Shown here piece after piece: positions 46,321 through 56,072 of a stretch of 58,845 nucleotides of DNA. Numbering within the stretch: the stretch's first letter is position 1; every line of letters starts with the position of its first letter. Origin of the DNA: Planctomycetaceae bacterium (GTDB lineage: Bacteria > Planctomycetota > Planctomycetia > Pirellulales > PALSA-1355). The stretch spans positions 1-58,845 of the forward strand of contig PLYM01000136.1 of the NCBI GenBank assembly GCA_003153375.1. Reading direction: 5' to 3'. A program made the translations under genes and the position numbers. A model generated the notes under the pieces. It was given only the letters and a program-made list of their open reading frames with translations, had not been told where the DNA came from and made no database searches.

Positions 46321-47766
46321 TCACTGCTGGGCGACTTTTCGAACCGGTTCGCCGGCCTCGCTAATCCGCACCTGAGCGCCCCGGTTGAGGTCGTCGGCGG
46401 GATTGATCACTAACCGCTCGTCACCCCGGATTCCGTCAATGGCCACCACGCGGGTGCCCATATCCCGTCCCAGGTTCACGCGCTTGATTTCGATTTCGTT
46501 CTGGTCGTTCACCACCGCCACGTGAGGGCCTTCCACTCGCATCTGCACCGTATTGGTCGGGATGGTCCAGGAGCCGGAGTTTTGCGTCTTCAACGTCACT
46601 TGAGCGTAGCTGCCGGGTCGGAAGCGATTCTCGGTGTTGTCGAGCTCCACTTCGGCCAGCATGGTTCGGCTCGTCACATCGACCGATTCCGAAATCCGCG
46701 TGATGGCCGCTTCGATCGGCGGCAGCGAGGACTCGGGCAGTCGGACGCTCGCTGCGGCGCCAGTACGGGTCTGCACGGCGTAGGTCTGCGGGACGTTGAG
46801 CTGCACGCGCACGCGGCTCATGTCTTCGACCACGAACAGCGATTGCTCGCCGGCCGTGACCAGCATGCCGACTTCCGCCGCTCGGCGGGTAATGACGCCG
46901 TCGAACGGCGCGACGATCCGCTTGAAGATTTGCAGTTCCTTCAGGCGCTCGACGCTCGATTGGCGGCTCTTTGCCGTAGCCTCGCGGGCCTGAATGATGG
47001 CGGCCCGCGTTTTCAGGTTCGTGCGCCGGCGGGCAAGATCGGCTTCGGCCGCCGCCACGTCCGCATTGCGCACGGCCAGATCGCGGAGGAAATTGTCGTG
47101 CTCTTCCTGCGAGATGGCGCCCCGCTCCAACAGTTTCTCGCGGCGGGCGAATTGCGTCTTGGCCAATTCGACTTCCGCGCGAACGCGAACCAGTTGAGCG
47201 TCGGCCACGCGCAGATCCGCCTCGGCCTCGACGCGCTCGGCCCTGGCTTGAATCGCGGCCGCAACCGCTTCGTGCGCTAGCGCCACACCCTGGGCCAACT
47301 CTTGATCGAGCTCGGGCGTGTCAATCTCGGCCAGCAGCTCGCCCGCCTTGACTTGCGTGCCGAGATCGCGGTGCCAGGCGGCCAGGAAACCGCTGACCCG
47401 CGCGTGCAGCGTGGCGGTCTGCCACGGGCGGACCGTGGCCGGCAACACGACGGTCGACGTTCCCGTTGTGGTGGGCCGATCGATCGTCACGCTTCTCGGG
47501 GCCTCGAGCGAGTGGCCAGTAGTGGTGTCCGGCCGATGGGCTAGCGAATCCCAGGGCCGGAGATAGGCCGTCAATCCGATCGCGGCCAAAACGACCGCCA
47601 AGGCCCACTTCCAATGGTTGCCCGCCCGGTGCGGCGCTGGCCCCACGGCGAGGGCCGGCTTGATGCGGGAATCTGTCGCCAGAAGCTTCGATTCTCGCGT
47701 CAATCCGCGGGGATCGGCTGCTCGGTCGAGGTGATTGGGAGCCAGGATGAGCGTGTTGGTCGACAT
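46321..47766 (-). CDS. RND efflux periplasmic adaptor (membrane fusion protein)
   Basis: 481 residues. The N-terminal anchor WALAVVLAAIGLTAYL is followed by VLPATVRPWQTATLHARVSGFLAAWHRDLGTQVKAGELLAEIDTPELDQEL, the biotinyl-lipoyl-like part. A long helical hairpin follows (about residues 165-275, Ala/Glu/Arg-rich), then RIVAPFDGVITRRAAEVGMLV and a beta-barrel domain (VRVQLNVPQTYAVQTRTGAAASVRLPE). It links an inner-membrane pump with an outer-membrane channel. Its start is 69 bases from the RND gene stop, same strand, so one operon; no outer-membrane factor is nearby. Confidence 0.9.
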   Translation of the reverse strand: MSTNTLILAPNHLDRAADPRGLTRESKLLATDSRIKPALAVGPAPHRAGNHWKWALAVVLAAIGLTAYLRPWDSLAHRPDTTTGHSLEAPRSVTIDRPTTTGTSTVVLPATVRPWQTATLHARVSGFLAAWHRDLGTQVKAGELLAEIDTPELDQELAQGVALAHEAVAAAIQARAERVEAEADLRVADAQLVRVRAEVELAKTQFARREKLLERGAISQEEHDNFLRDLAVRNADVAAAEADLARRRTNLKTRAAIIQAREATAKSRQSSVERLKELQIFKRIVAPFDGVITRRAAEVGMLVTAGEQSLFVVEDMSRVRVQLNVPQTYAVQTRTGAAASVRLPESSLPPIEAAITRISESVDVTSRTMLAEVELDNTENRFRPGSYAQVTLKTQNSGSWTIPTNTVQMRVEGPHVAVVNDQNEIEIKRVNLGRDMGTRVVAIDGIRGDERLVINPADDLNRGAQVRISEAGEPVRKVAQQ

Positions 47767-47835
47767 GATTTGGTTCCTCGTCGCGGCTTGTTTTCTGCTG
47801 TCCTCATTAGGGAATACCGGCCAGCCGGGCGAGTC

Positions 47836-50800
47836 TTACACGGTCGGCGAGATTTCTTGCTTGGGCCCGGTCGGCTCGCTGTTTCCCCGCCGCAGCAGGC
47901 TGTAAACCACCGGCACGAACAGCAAGGTGGTCACCGTGGCTGCTAGCAGCCCGCCGATCACGGCCCGGCCCAGCGGGGCGTTCTGTTCGCCCCCTTCGCC
48001 CAGCCCCAGCGACATCGGCAACATGCCGATGATCATGGCCGCCGCCGTCATCAGCACCGGCCGCATCCGGGTCCGGCCGGCTTCCAGGGCGGCGTCGAAG
48101 GCCGATTTTCCTTCGACCTGTTGCCCATTTGCGAAGGTCACCACCAGGATGCTGTTGGCCGTCGCCACGCCAATCGACATGATGGCTCCCATCAGGGCGG
48201 GCACGCTGAACGTGGTGTTCCACAGGATCAGCGACCAGATGATGCCGACAAACGCCCCGGGCAGTGCCGTGATAATGATGAAGGGGTCGAGCCAGCTCTG
48301 GAAGTTGACGACCATCAGCAAGTAGACCAGCACCGCGGCGAAAACCAGCCCCAGACCCAGCCGGAAAAACGCCGACTCCATGCTCTCGACCTGTCCACGC
48401 ATCGCGATCGTGTTGCCCGGCGCGAGTTTGGCCTGATACTCCGCCAGCAGACGATTGATCTCGCCGGCCACGCTGCCCAGGTCGCGTCCCTGCACGTTGG
48501 CATAGACGTCGAAGCTGGGCTGAACGTTGACATGATTCGCCACCTCGGGCGTGACGCTGCGCTCGATCTTGGCCACATTGGCCAGCAGTTGCACGCCGGG
48601 CTCCGTGCGCGAAGTGAGCGGCAGGGCGTTGATCGCGTCGACGTTGTCGAGCTTGTACGTCGGCGTTCGCGTTTCGACCAGATAGGAAATGCCCATGTTC
48701 GGGTCGACCCAATAGTTGGGTTGCACCTGCCCACTGCCCGAGAGCGACACGAGCAGGCTATTGGCGACGTCTTCCTGCGTCAGGCCCAACTCGCGGGCCC
48801 GCGTCTGGTCGACTTCGACGTGCAGCTTGGGCACGTTCTTCACCTGGTGCAGATGGACGTCCTGCACTCCGCGAATCCGCTTGACCCGCTCGGCAATGTC
48901 GGCCGCCATTTCATAGTTTTCCTGGCGGTTCAAGCCCGCGATCTGGATATCGATGGGAGCCGGCAGGCCGAAATTCAAGATCTGGCTGACGATGTCGGCC
49001 GGTTGAAAGAAGAACGTCAAGTTGGGAAACCGGCCTGGCAGCTCGCGCCGCAAGGTGGCCATATACTCGGGCGTGGAGTGGGAGCGATGGTGAGCGAGGG
49101 CGACCAGGATTTCGCCGTCGGCCATGCCGGTCGTGGCGCTGTCGCCAAAGGCCATCGCGTAGGTGCGGTTCGGCAGGCCGATGTTGTCGAGCACCAACTC
49201 CACTTCGTGCTCGGGAATGATTTCTCGAATCGCGCTTTCGACCTGACTGAAATAGCGCTCGGTTTGCTCGACGCGGGTGCCCGCGGGCGCCCGGACGTGT
49301 AGGCGGAACTGTCCGGTGTCCACGGTGGGGAAGAAGTCGCGTCCCACCCAAGGCAGCACCAGCAGGCCGCTGACGACGACCGCCGCCAGAATCAGGAACA
49401 CCGTCTTGGCGTGCCGCAGATTCCAGTGCAACAACGCTACATAGGCATCGCGCAACTGCTCGAATCGCCGCTCAAAACCGGCGTGCAGGCGGGCAAACCA
49501 GCCGCTCCGCCCGCCGTGTTCCTGGGCCAACTCGGCCGGCAGCAGATAGTCGACCATGGTCGGAACGATCGTGCGCGAGAGAAGGTACGACGCCAGCATT
49601 GCGAACGCCACGGCTAATGCCAGCGGCGTAAAGAGATATTTCGGCGGACCGTCGAGGAACAGGACCGAGACGAAGACGATGCTGATCGTGAGTGTCGAGA
49701 CGAACGTCGGCCCCGCGATTTGCATGGCCCCGTCGAGAATCGCCTGCCGCAACGGCTTTTTCATCGCCAGGTTGCGGTGAATGTTCTCGATCTCGACCGT
49801 TGCATCGTCGACCAGGATGCCCACCGCCAAGGCCAAGCCGCCCAAGGTCATCACGTTCAGCGAATGCCCCAAAAGAAATAGCATCGCGATTGAAGACAGG
49901 ATCGCCAGCGGAATCGACACGGCCACGATCAGCGTGCTGCGCCAACTGCCGAGAAACACCAGAATCATCGTGGCGGTGAGCAGCCCGGCGATCACGCTCT
50001 CGGTGACCACGCCGCCGATGGCCGCCGTGACGAACAGCGATTGATCGAACAACAGATCGATCCGCAGCCCCGGCGGCGCGGCGGCCTGAATCTGGGGCAT
50101 GATGTGCTTGACCTGGTTGACGATGTCGAGCGTCGACGCGTTGCCGTTCTTGAGCAGCGTTACCAACGCCCCGCGACTGCCGTTGCGGCGCACGATCGTT
50201 GTCTGCGACGTGCTGCCGTCACGCACCTGGGCCACGTCGCGCATGTAGACGGTCGCGCCGCCGATGACTTTTACCGGAATGTTGTTGAAGCTGTCGGACG
50301 TGAGCGGCGTGTTGTTGAGCGTGACGGGATATTCGTGCGTATCGATGCGCGCCACACCGGTCGGAAAGGCCAGGTTGTAGGCATTGATGGCATCGGCCAC
50401 GTCCTTGGGCGAGAGGCCCTTGGCTTGCAGGAGCTGCGGGTCGATGTCGACCATCACCTGCCGTTCGCGCCCGCCATAAGGCGTGGGCATCGTCAGCCCT
50501 TGCACCGTCGAGAGCTGGGTGCGCAGGACGTACAGGCCATAGTCGTACACTTCTTCCTCAGACATGGTTTCACTGCTCAGCCCGATCTGCAGAATCGGCA
50601 CGCTCGAGGCGTTGAAGCGCACGACCACCGGCGGCTGAATGCCCGGCGGCATCAGGGCGCGGATCGCTTGCACGACGGCGGTCACTTGCGACAAGGCCGT
50701 GCCGATGTCGACGCCGGGGTGGAAGTGAATCTTGATCACGGCCACGCCATTGAGCGTCTGCGACTCGACCCGCTTGATGTCGTTGACGTTCGAGGTGATC

Positions 50801-51009
50801 GCATACTCCGAGTAAGTCGTGATGCGTCGTTCGACCTCGCTGGTTTCCATCCCCTTATAGGTCCAAATCACGGTGACCACGGGGATATCGATCTCGGGAA
50901 AGATGTCGGTCCGCATCTGGTTGATCGCGGTCACGCCCAGCACGACGATCAGAATGGCCATCACCACGAAGGTGTAGCGGCGTTTTAGGGCAAGTTGCAC
51001 GATCCACAT
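47836..51009 (-). CDS. RND-family efflux permease, AcrB-like
   Basis: 1,057 residues from ATG 51009, which has GGAG eight bases upstream. The N-terminal helix is VVMAILIVVLGVTAINQMRTDIFPEIDIPVV, typical of the hydrophobe/amphiphile RND group. The proton-relay helix has ALAVGILVDDATVEIENIHRNLA, with the paired Asp residues intact. Two large periplasmic loops and about 12 membrane helices are present, including VFLILAAVVVSGLLVLPWVGRDFFP for helix 7. The frame can be read 225 codons further upstream without a start of similar quality. Drug or metal specificity cannot be read by eye. Confidence 0.93.
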   Translation of the reverse strand: MWIVQLALKRRYTFVVMAILIVVLGVTAINQMRTDIFPEIDIPVVTVIWTYKGMETSEVERRITTYSEYAITSNVNDIKRVESQTLNGVAVIKIHFHPGVDIGTALSQVTAVVQAIRALMPPGIQPPVVVRFNASSVPILQIGLSSETMSEEEVYDYGLYVLRTQLSTVQGLTMPTPYGGRERQVMVDIDPQLLQAKGLSPKDVADAINAYNLAFPTGVARIDTHEYPVTLNNTPLTSDSFNNIPVKVIGGATVYMRDVAQVRDGSTSQTTIVRRNGSRGALVTLLKNGNASTLDIVNQVKHIMPQIQAAAPPGLRIDLLFDQSLFVTAAIGGVVTESVIAGLLTATMILVFLGSWRSTLIVAVSIPLAILSSIAMLFLLGHSLNVMTLGGLALAVGILVDDATVEIENIHRNLAMKKPLRQAILDGAMQIAGPTFVSTLTISIVFVSVLFLDGPPKYLFTPLALAVAFAMLASYLLSRTIVPTMVDYLLPAELAQEHGGRSGWFARLHAGFERRFEQLRDAYVALLHWNLRHAKTVFLILAAVVVSGLLVLPWVGRDFFPTVDTGQFRLHVRAPAGTRVEQTERYFSQVESAIREIIPEHEVELVLDNIGLPNRTYAMAFGDSATTGMADGEILVALAHHRSHSTPEYMATLRRELPGRFPNLTFFFQPADIVSQILNFGLPAPIDIQIAGLNRQENYEMAADIAERVKRIRGVQDVHLHQVKNVPKLHVEVDQTRARELGLTQEDVANSLLVSLSGSGQVQPNYWVDPNMGISYLVETRTPTYKLDNVDAINALPLTSRTEPGVQLLANVAKIERSVTPEVANHVNVQPSFDVYANVQGRDLGSVAGEINRLLAEYQAKLAPGNTIAMRGQVESMESAFFRLGLGLVFAAVLVYLLMVVNFQSWLDPFIIITALPGAFVGIIWSLILWNTTFSVPALMGAIMSIGVATANSILVVTFANGQQVEGKSAFDAALEAGRTRMRPVLMTAAAMIIGMLPMSLGLGEGGEQNAPLGRAVIGGLLAATVTTLLFVPVVYSLLRRGNSEPTGPKQEISPTV

Positions 51010-51237
51010 GGCTGGTTCTCCGTTGCGATAGGCCGAATTCCACAGCAAGATACCGGCGAGCTGGCACAACCTTACACGTGCCGGCCAGATCGCCCCCAAA
51101 CGGGCCTTCTTATCGGCCCCAAGCTTGCAGTCTCGTTCTCGGGGACGAAGGAGGCCTTCATCGGCTATGATGATCGAGAGGATCAAACCCTGGCCGACGC
51201 GCACGTGGCGCCGAGGCAGCTGTGAGCGAGACCTGAA

Positions 51238-52848
51238 ATGCCCGATGTCGAAGGTATACCTGCCGCGGGGCCGCCAGCCCCGCCGCCACGACGTCGCAAG
51301 TGGCTGAAGCGACTGGTGATGTTGGTGCTCGCGCTGGTCGTCCTGGCGGGTGCGGCGCCCTATATTGTGTCGCGAGCGCCGTTTCGCGATTGGTTGCTGG
51401 CCGCGGCCCTGGCGCATCTCGAGGGGACCGTTCATTCGAGCGGGGCGACGTTCGACTGGTTTCAGCCCGTGGCGCTCTACGATCTCGAGATCACGGATCG
51501 CGACGGGAACACCGTTTTGACCGTCCCCAGCGTGGCGGGCGATACGCCGCTGTGGCGCCTGATCGCCGATCGCTCGAACCTGGGCGTTTTTCGCATCGAG
51601 CGGCCCCACGTTGAGATCATTCTGCGTGATGGCGGCAGCAACCTCGGCGACGTGCTGGCGAAAGTGAAAAAAGACCAGCCGCAAAAAATCGACAATGACC
51701 GCGTCAACCGCCTGGCCGGAGGCGCTGCGGTTGGCGTCGATTTGGTGTCCGCCACCGTCGTCGTGCGCCGCAAGGATTCGCCCCGCTTTTGGGACGCCAA
51801 GAACGTTCAGTTCTCAGCACGCATCGAGCCATCACGGCCGGGAGAGGAACGCCAACTGACTGTCGCCCCGGGCCGGCTGCTCGATCACGTGGCCATCACG
51901 CCCGAGGTTTGCGAGGACTTGCTGCAGTTTGTCGCGCCCACGCTGGCCAAGGTGACGCGCGCCGGGGGTTCGTTCTCGCTTGACCTGACCGCCTGTCGTG
52001 TGCCGCTGGTGCAGCCACGACGCGGCGACGTGGCGGGCGCGTTCACCATGCACGACCTGACGGCCGGTCCCGGCCCGATGGTCGAAAGCGTTGCCACGAG
52101 TTTCGGCATTGCCGACACCAACCAGTTGGCGCACGAGCAAGTGATTCGCTTTCAGCTCCAGGACGAGAAGGTCTCTCACCAGGGGTTCGCACTCAACGTC
52201 GGACCGATGGGCATCGCGACGCAGGGCACGGTGGTGCTGGCCGATCGGTCGCTCGACATCGAACTGACGGTCCGCCTGCCAGAATTTCAAAACAAGACCG
52301 CGCCACTCCGGGGCGCGCTCAGCGGCAGTTCGCTCTCGCTGCCCATTCGCGGCACGCTCGGAAAGCCACAGATCGACCCGCGAGCGATCCGCGACACGGG
52401 CCTGGGCGTCCTCTCCGGTGTGCTCGACGCGCTCAAAGGCGGCGGCAAGATCACCCCCGAGACGTTGCAGAAAGGCCTCAGCCAAGGCGGACTGTTGAAG
52501 CCCGCAGTGCCGGGCGCGGCCGACGCGATCCCGCCGACGGACGCCAGCGCTCAGCCCGACGATGGATCGAAGGCTGCTGCCGCGGTCGGCTTTCCGATTC
52601 TCGAACAGCTTTTGCGAAGTCGAGCCACGCTGCGCGAGCCGCGCCCTGCCGACGCCGAGGCTGCAGCCCAGTCCAGCGTAGCGCCCGAGCCGTCCAACGC
52701 GGCACCATCCCCGATCGCTCCGCTCTCTGGCGATCGGCCGGTACTGCGCCGCGCTCGGAAACTGCTCGATACCCTCAAACCGCCCACCACCACGCCGCCG
52801 CCAGCGGGCAGCCCCACTCCCAATCGCACGGGACCGAAGCAATTCTGA
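51238..52848 (+). CDS. AsmA-like membrane-anchored protein, function unknown
   Basis: 536 residues. An N-terminal cytosolic Pro/Arg-rich stretch precedes one helix (LVMLVLALVVLAGAAPYIVS), then a long strand-rich exported domain (TVHSSGATFDWFQPVALYDLEITDRDGNTVLTVPSV). This resembles AsmA/TamB-like bridge proteins but is shorter. The repeated pattern GALSGSSLSLPIRGTLGKPQIDPRAI is common near the end of such proteins, and the C-terminal 120 residues are low complexity (Pro/Ala-rich). Divergent from the RND operon; no specific partner seen. Confidence 0.55.
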   Translation: MPDVEGIPAAGPPAPPPRRRKWLKRLVMLVLALVVLAGAAPYIVSRAPFRDWLLAAALAHLEGTVHSSGATFDWFQPVALYDLEITDRDGNTVLTVPSVAGDTPLWRLIADRSNLGVFRIERPHVEIILRDGGSNLGDVLAKVKKDQPQKIDNDRVNRLAGGAAVGVDLVSATVVVRRKDSPRFWDAKNVQFSARIEPSRPGEERQLTVAPGRLLDHVAITPEVCEDLLQFVAPTLAKVTRAGGSFSLDLTACRVPLVQPRRGDVAGAFTMHDLTAGPGPMVESVATSFGIADTNQLAHEQVIRFQLQDEKVSHQGFALNVGPMGIATQGTVVLADRSLDIELTVRLPEFQNKTAPLRGALSGSSLSLPIRGTLGKPQIDPRAIRDTGLGVLSGVLDALKGGGKITPETLQKGLSQGGLLKPAVPGAADAIPPTDASAQPDDGSKAAAAVGFPILEQLLRSRATLREPRPADAEAAAQSSVAPEPSNAAPSPIAPLSGDRPVLRRARKLLDTLKPPTTTPPPAGSPTPNRTGPKQF

Positions 52849-52946
52849 GGCAGCCGCGCTGCCTACCCGGGCACGACCTCTCGTTTGGTGTCGCGGTCGA
52901 CGATTTTCTTTTCTGAATCAGCAGCCAAGGGGATCAACAACGCGAT

Positions 52947-53813
52947 ATGGCCAAGCCCTCGACCCAGGCGACGTCCGATGTTCAACTCTCACCGTCGCCA
53001 CGGACGACATCGCCCGGCCAGCAAGTCAGCAAAACGCCGGATCTCGACGTGCTAGAACTTGTCCGCCTGCGGGCAGTGATTCAGCCCGCCCGGCAGGCTC
53101 TGTTGGACCACCCGATTTACCGGCGGATTCGGGGGCTGGATCGCTTGCGGCGATTCATGGAGCAACATGTTTTCGCGGTCTGGGATTTCATGTCGTTGCT
53201 CAAGGCCCTGCAGCAGCGGCTCTGTTGCGTGCAGGTGCCCTGGATTCCCAGCAGCAGTTCGTTCGCCTGCCGCCTGATCAACGAGATCGTGCTGGGCGAA
53301 GAAAGCGACGAGGACGGCACGGGCCAGTTCGCCAGCCACTTTGAGCTTTATCACGCCGCCATGCGACAGTGCGGCGCCAGCACCGTGGCGATCGATGGAT
53401 TCCTAAGTGCCATTCGGCAGGGGAGTCCGGTGTCCTCGGCCTTCGAGGTCGCGCACGTCAGCCCGCCGGTCCGCCAATTCGTGACCCAGACCTTCGAGAC
53501 CATTGAATCGAATGATCTCGCAGCACTGGCCTCGGCCTTCACGTTTGGCCGCGAGGATTTGCTGCCCAGCGTGTTTCGCAAGATCGTCGAAGAGCTGAAC
53601 GCCGAAACTCACGGCCAGCTCGACCCGTTCCGCTACTACTTGAACCGGCACATCCTCGTCGACGACGACATGCACGGCCCCATGGCCGAAAAACTCGTCG
53701 CCCACCTCTGCGGTTCGGATCCCATCAAGTGGAAGTCAGCCGAGGACGCAGCGCAACGGTCGCTGCAAGCCCGGCTGGAGTTGTGGGACAGCGTGAGCGA
53801 GATGTTGGCTTAG
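52947..53813 (+). CDS. DUF3050 (haem-oxygenase-like fold) protein
   Basis: 288 residues. After a Ser/Pro-rich N-terminus, the core has VIQPARQALLDHPIYRRIRGLDRLRRFMEQHVFAVWDFMSLLKALQ, FACRLINEIVLGEESDEDGTG, SHFELYHAAMRQCG and LNRHILVDDDMHGPMAEKLVAHLCG, matching DUF3050. The family shares the all-helical fold of haem oxygenases and di-iron oxidases; the conserved His and Glu residues may bind metal. Function unknown. AAGGGGA lies 13 bases before ATG 52947. Confidence 0.82.
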   Translation: MAKPSTQATSDVQLSPSPRTTSPGQQVSKTPDLDVLELVRLRAVIQPARQALLDHPIYRRIRGLDRLRRFMEQHVFAVWDFMSLLKALQQRLCCVQVPWIPSSSSFACRLINEIVLGEESDEDGTGQFASHFELYHAAMRQCGASTVAIDGFLSAIRQGSPVSSAFEVAHVSPPVRQFVTQTFETIESNDLAALASAFTFGREDLLPSVFRKIVEELNAETHGQLDPFRYYLNRHILVDDDMHGPMAEKLVAHLCGSDPIKWKSAEDAAQRSLQARLELWDSVSEMLA

Positions 53814-53891
53814 GGGCTCGGCAAGTGCGGCGGCCGCACGGGATTTGCACCTGTTCTTTGCGGCTTGGTGTGGTCTCTTTTCCTATGCCGT

Positions 53892-54404
53892 TCAAGTACA
53901 GACTGCGAGCCGTTCGAAAAATGCGTCGACTCGCTCATGCGAAAAGGCCCACGCCGAAGGGATTGCGTCTGTGCATCCTTGACGCTTACCAGATTTCCAA
54001 GTCTTTTCGACGTGAAGAACGGTATCTCCCCGGCCGCCGCCACTTTGGCGCAAATGATCGGCAACCTCTTGGGCAGTCGCAAGGTAGACCTTGGGCATTT
54101 CATTAATCGTCGTTTGATAGAATTGAACAAAACAGAAAACGATTGTTGCTGAATGAATCGCAAGCCAATCATCAACCGCCTTTATGTAATTCGCATCTTT
54201 GAGGCGGGATTGAGTCAGCCCCCACGCATTGTCTTGACTGCCTTTGACTGAAACCAAAATGGATTGACGGTTCTTTTCAGCAATCAAATCATAGCCAGGC
54301 TGATTCGCTCCGTATTGCACAGAAACGTGACAACCCGCACTCGCGAATAGGGCGGCCGCGAAACTCTCAGCGGCAACTGCGACCTGATATTGGCTCATCT
54401 TCAT
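53892..54404 (-). CDS. Putative PD-(D/E)XK-type nuclease-like protein
   Basis: 170 residues. The N-terminus ESFAAALFASAGCHVSVQYGANQPGYDLIAEKN followed by SILVSVKGSQDNAW has the layout of a PD-(D/E)XK core: Asp in YDLIAE, and a strand ending in a Lys (VSVKGS), though the second acid is replaced by Ser. It could therefore be inactive or a DNA/RNA-binding relative. Function unknown. It lies in accessory DNA between core genes and the recombinase element, and its codon and residue mix is less arginine-rich than its neighbours. Confidence 0.6.
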   Translation of the reverse strand: MKMSQYQVAVAAESFAAALFASAGCHVSVQYGANQPGYDLIAEKNRQSILVSVKGSQDNAWGLTQSRLKDANYIKAVDDWLAIHSATIVFCFVQFYQTTINEMPKVYLATAQEVADHLRQSGGGRGDTVLHVEKTWKSGKRQGCTDAIPSAWAFSHERVDAFFERLAVCT

Positions 54405-55164
54405 TTGCAGTTGCCTTTCTTGCCGCTACTCGATTTTGCTCCAAAGATCGAGACGCGTGCCGAGCACGCCTTTGGCAACGACGGCCTGAGCCAATTGTTG
54501 CGCCAACTCGGCCAGGTCTTTCTGGTGGGGCGCCGGAGCAAAACCGGGATCGGTTGGAGCGGCGTGCGGTGCTTGCGAGACGACCAGAGTTGCCAGATCG
54601 TACACGCCGTACATTGCGAGAGAGGCTGCGGCAGGCCGAAGTGATTATCGATACGTGCGGTGTTCGCCCCACCGCTCGCCGGCCACGGACCATCGGGGCT
54701 GAATTGGGCCGCCTGGGCACTCTCGTGGTCGCAAGACTCCACAAGTTCCGCGCGCCATCGAAGCACCCCGCTGGTCCACAGACCTGGGTTTTGCGGTCGC
54801 TCCGTTCGGCCCGCGCCCAAGGTAGCCCCTCAGGGCCTCGCTCTGCTGGGCGCGTTAAGTTGTCAAAGAGCAATTGTTGACTATCTGTTGGAGACGGCGA
54901 TCCAGGGCCAGCCTGGTTTGCAGGCCCGCTTGAGCCGGGCGACCATGCCATTGTTGTTCACTGCAAGCTGAATCAATAGCGATCTAGCTTTCCAGGCACC
55001 TTTTATCATGCGATCAACAAAGGTCAGCAAGCGTGCCGCCGTCAACTCGTCCGGGTTGCTCTGCCGGGCGCGTGAGTGCTAGCGCCCGGTCGCATTGCTT
55101 GAACAACTGTTCGTGTTCCTCCGCACGTTCGGCGTTCTGCCCGCCCATTCTCCTACGCTGGGTT
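54405..55164. other. Accessory stretch with no intact recognisable gene
   Basis: About 760 bases between the nuclease-like gene and an unrecognised gene. Two minus-strand pieces have protein-like composition but different frames, suggesting a frameshifted relic (listed separately), and a possible small frame overlaps the right end at 55014-55184. No RNA gene or insertion sequence end was recognised. Confidence 0.45.
54426..54820 (-). pseudogene. Possible frameshifted gene relic, unrecognised
   Basis: Minus strand. One frame ends as natural-looking protein (SPDGPWPASGGANTARIDNHF, then GLPQPLSQ), and near 54614 a second frame takes over with MYGVYDLATLVVSQ and a helical tail (DLAELAQQLAQAVVAKGVLG) ending at 54426, 21 bases before the nuclease-like gene. 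A frameshift near 54614 would explain the pair, or the second piece alone may be a 62-residue gene. I do not recognise the family. Confidence 0.3.
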
Positions 55165-55184
55165 TCAAGGGCGTCGTCTGCTCC
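55014..55184 (-). CDS. Possible small ORF downstream of an unrecognised gene
   Basis: About 56 residues from the ATG at 55184, overlapping the end of the gene at 55165-56055. Composition is polar and charged (QRRRMGGQNAERAEEHEQLF). GAGG lies close before the ATG. No family recognised, and it may be chance. Confidence 0.25.
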   Translation of the reverse strand, partial: GADDALETQRRRMGGQNAERAEEHEQLFKQCDRALALTRPAEQPGRVDGGTLADLC

Positions 55185-56055
55185 CATATCCTCTCGCGAC
55201 GGCCTCTTGGTACGACGCGGCCGGATCACACCACTCGTCCGCCCAGCTCTCGTGCATGGCTGTTGCGGTGTGCTGCGCGTCGCCGTACTTCAAGCAATAG
55301 TCAAATTGCGCGAGCTCGCCGGGGGTGGGCTTCCAAGTGCGCACGTCGTCGAACTGGACTTCGAGGTGCTCGGCGAGGTTTTGCAAGTGCGCCACCACGT
55401 CTTTGTACGCTGGCTGCACTGTGACTGCGAACTCCGACACTGTCCAGGCAACCAAGACCAAAGCGACCGGCTCCGGTCGGCAAAACCTGCCGGAGCACGA
55501 TTGCTCGCTGACGGTGCGCCCGTCCCTGCGGACGGCACGCACCCTCAAGCCCAGCGCGATGCAAAATTCTCTCAGGTCTCCTCCACCCAAATGCTCCAAC
55601 CCGCTGCCCAGCACAACCGGAAAACCAAAGCTGCTCAGAATTGCCACATCTCTCATTGAGAAAGCGATCAGCAGCTCTTGGAGTCGGCGCTCTTTTTCTG
55701 CCAGGCGATAGTCGTCCAACATCGCCAACGCCGGCAGCTGGTTTTGCAAGGTGCCTCCGTCGACGACAAGGTCGAAGGGGTCGAGGGTCTCACCGCGGCG
55801 TGCAGCGAACAGCAGGGCGTTTTCCTGCGCCAAGGCCGGCACCAGCTCAAGGCTGCCGGCCGGGTTGGTGATCACGACGCCCGACGCCAGGAGTTCCTCC
55901 GCATTGAACTCCGCTTGAAGATCAACCAGCAGTTGGGCGCGGTCGAGCTGCGGGCGAAAAACACTATTTTCGCCACAGTGGTTCGCCCAAGGCCCGGGCG
56001 GTGCAAAGGGTTGTTTGTTCGCCGCGATTCGTTGGTAGATTTTGTTTTCGGACAT
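55165..56055 (-). CDS. Unrecognised protein in the accessory region
   Basis: 296 residues from ATG 56055, with GGAGG upstream at a longish spacing. Polar cytosolic protein with no signal or membrane segment; visible stretches include FNAEELLASGVVITNPAGSLELVPAL, FAARRGETLDPFDLVVDGG and a C-terminal acidic/aromatic part (SWADEWCDPAASYQEAVARGY). I do not recognise the family. It sits downstream of the truncated recombinases on the same strand and may be cargo of, or a gene invaded by, that element. Confidence 0.55.
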   Translation of the reverse strand: MSENKIYQRIAANKQPFAPPGPWANHCGENSVFRPQLDRAQLLVDLQAEFNAEELLASGVVITNPAGSLELVPALAQENALLFAARRGETLDPFDLVVDGGTLQNQLPALAMLDDYRLAEKERRLQELLIAFSMRDVAILSSFGFPVVLGSGLEHLGGGDLREFCIALGLRVRAVRRDGRTVSEQSCSGRFCRPEPVALVLVAWTVSEFAVTVQPAYKDVVAHLQNLAEHLEVQFDDVRTWKPTPGELAQFDYCLKYGDAQHTATAMHESWADEWCDPAASYQEAVARGYGSRRRP

Positions 56056-56072
56056 AAAGTTCGACCTCCGTG

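Noticed and set aside
54554-54880. Plus-strand 108-codon frame in the accessory gap
   Set aside because: Arg/Ser/Pro-rich shadow composition with no motif or ribosome site.
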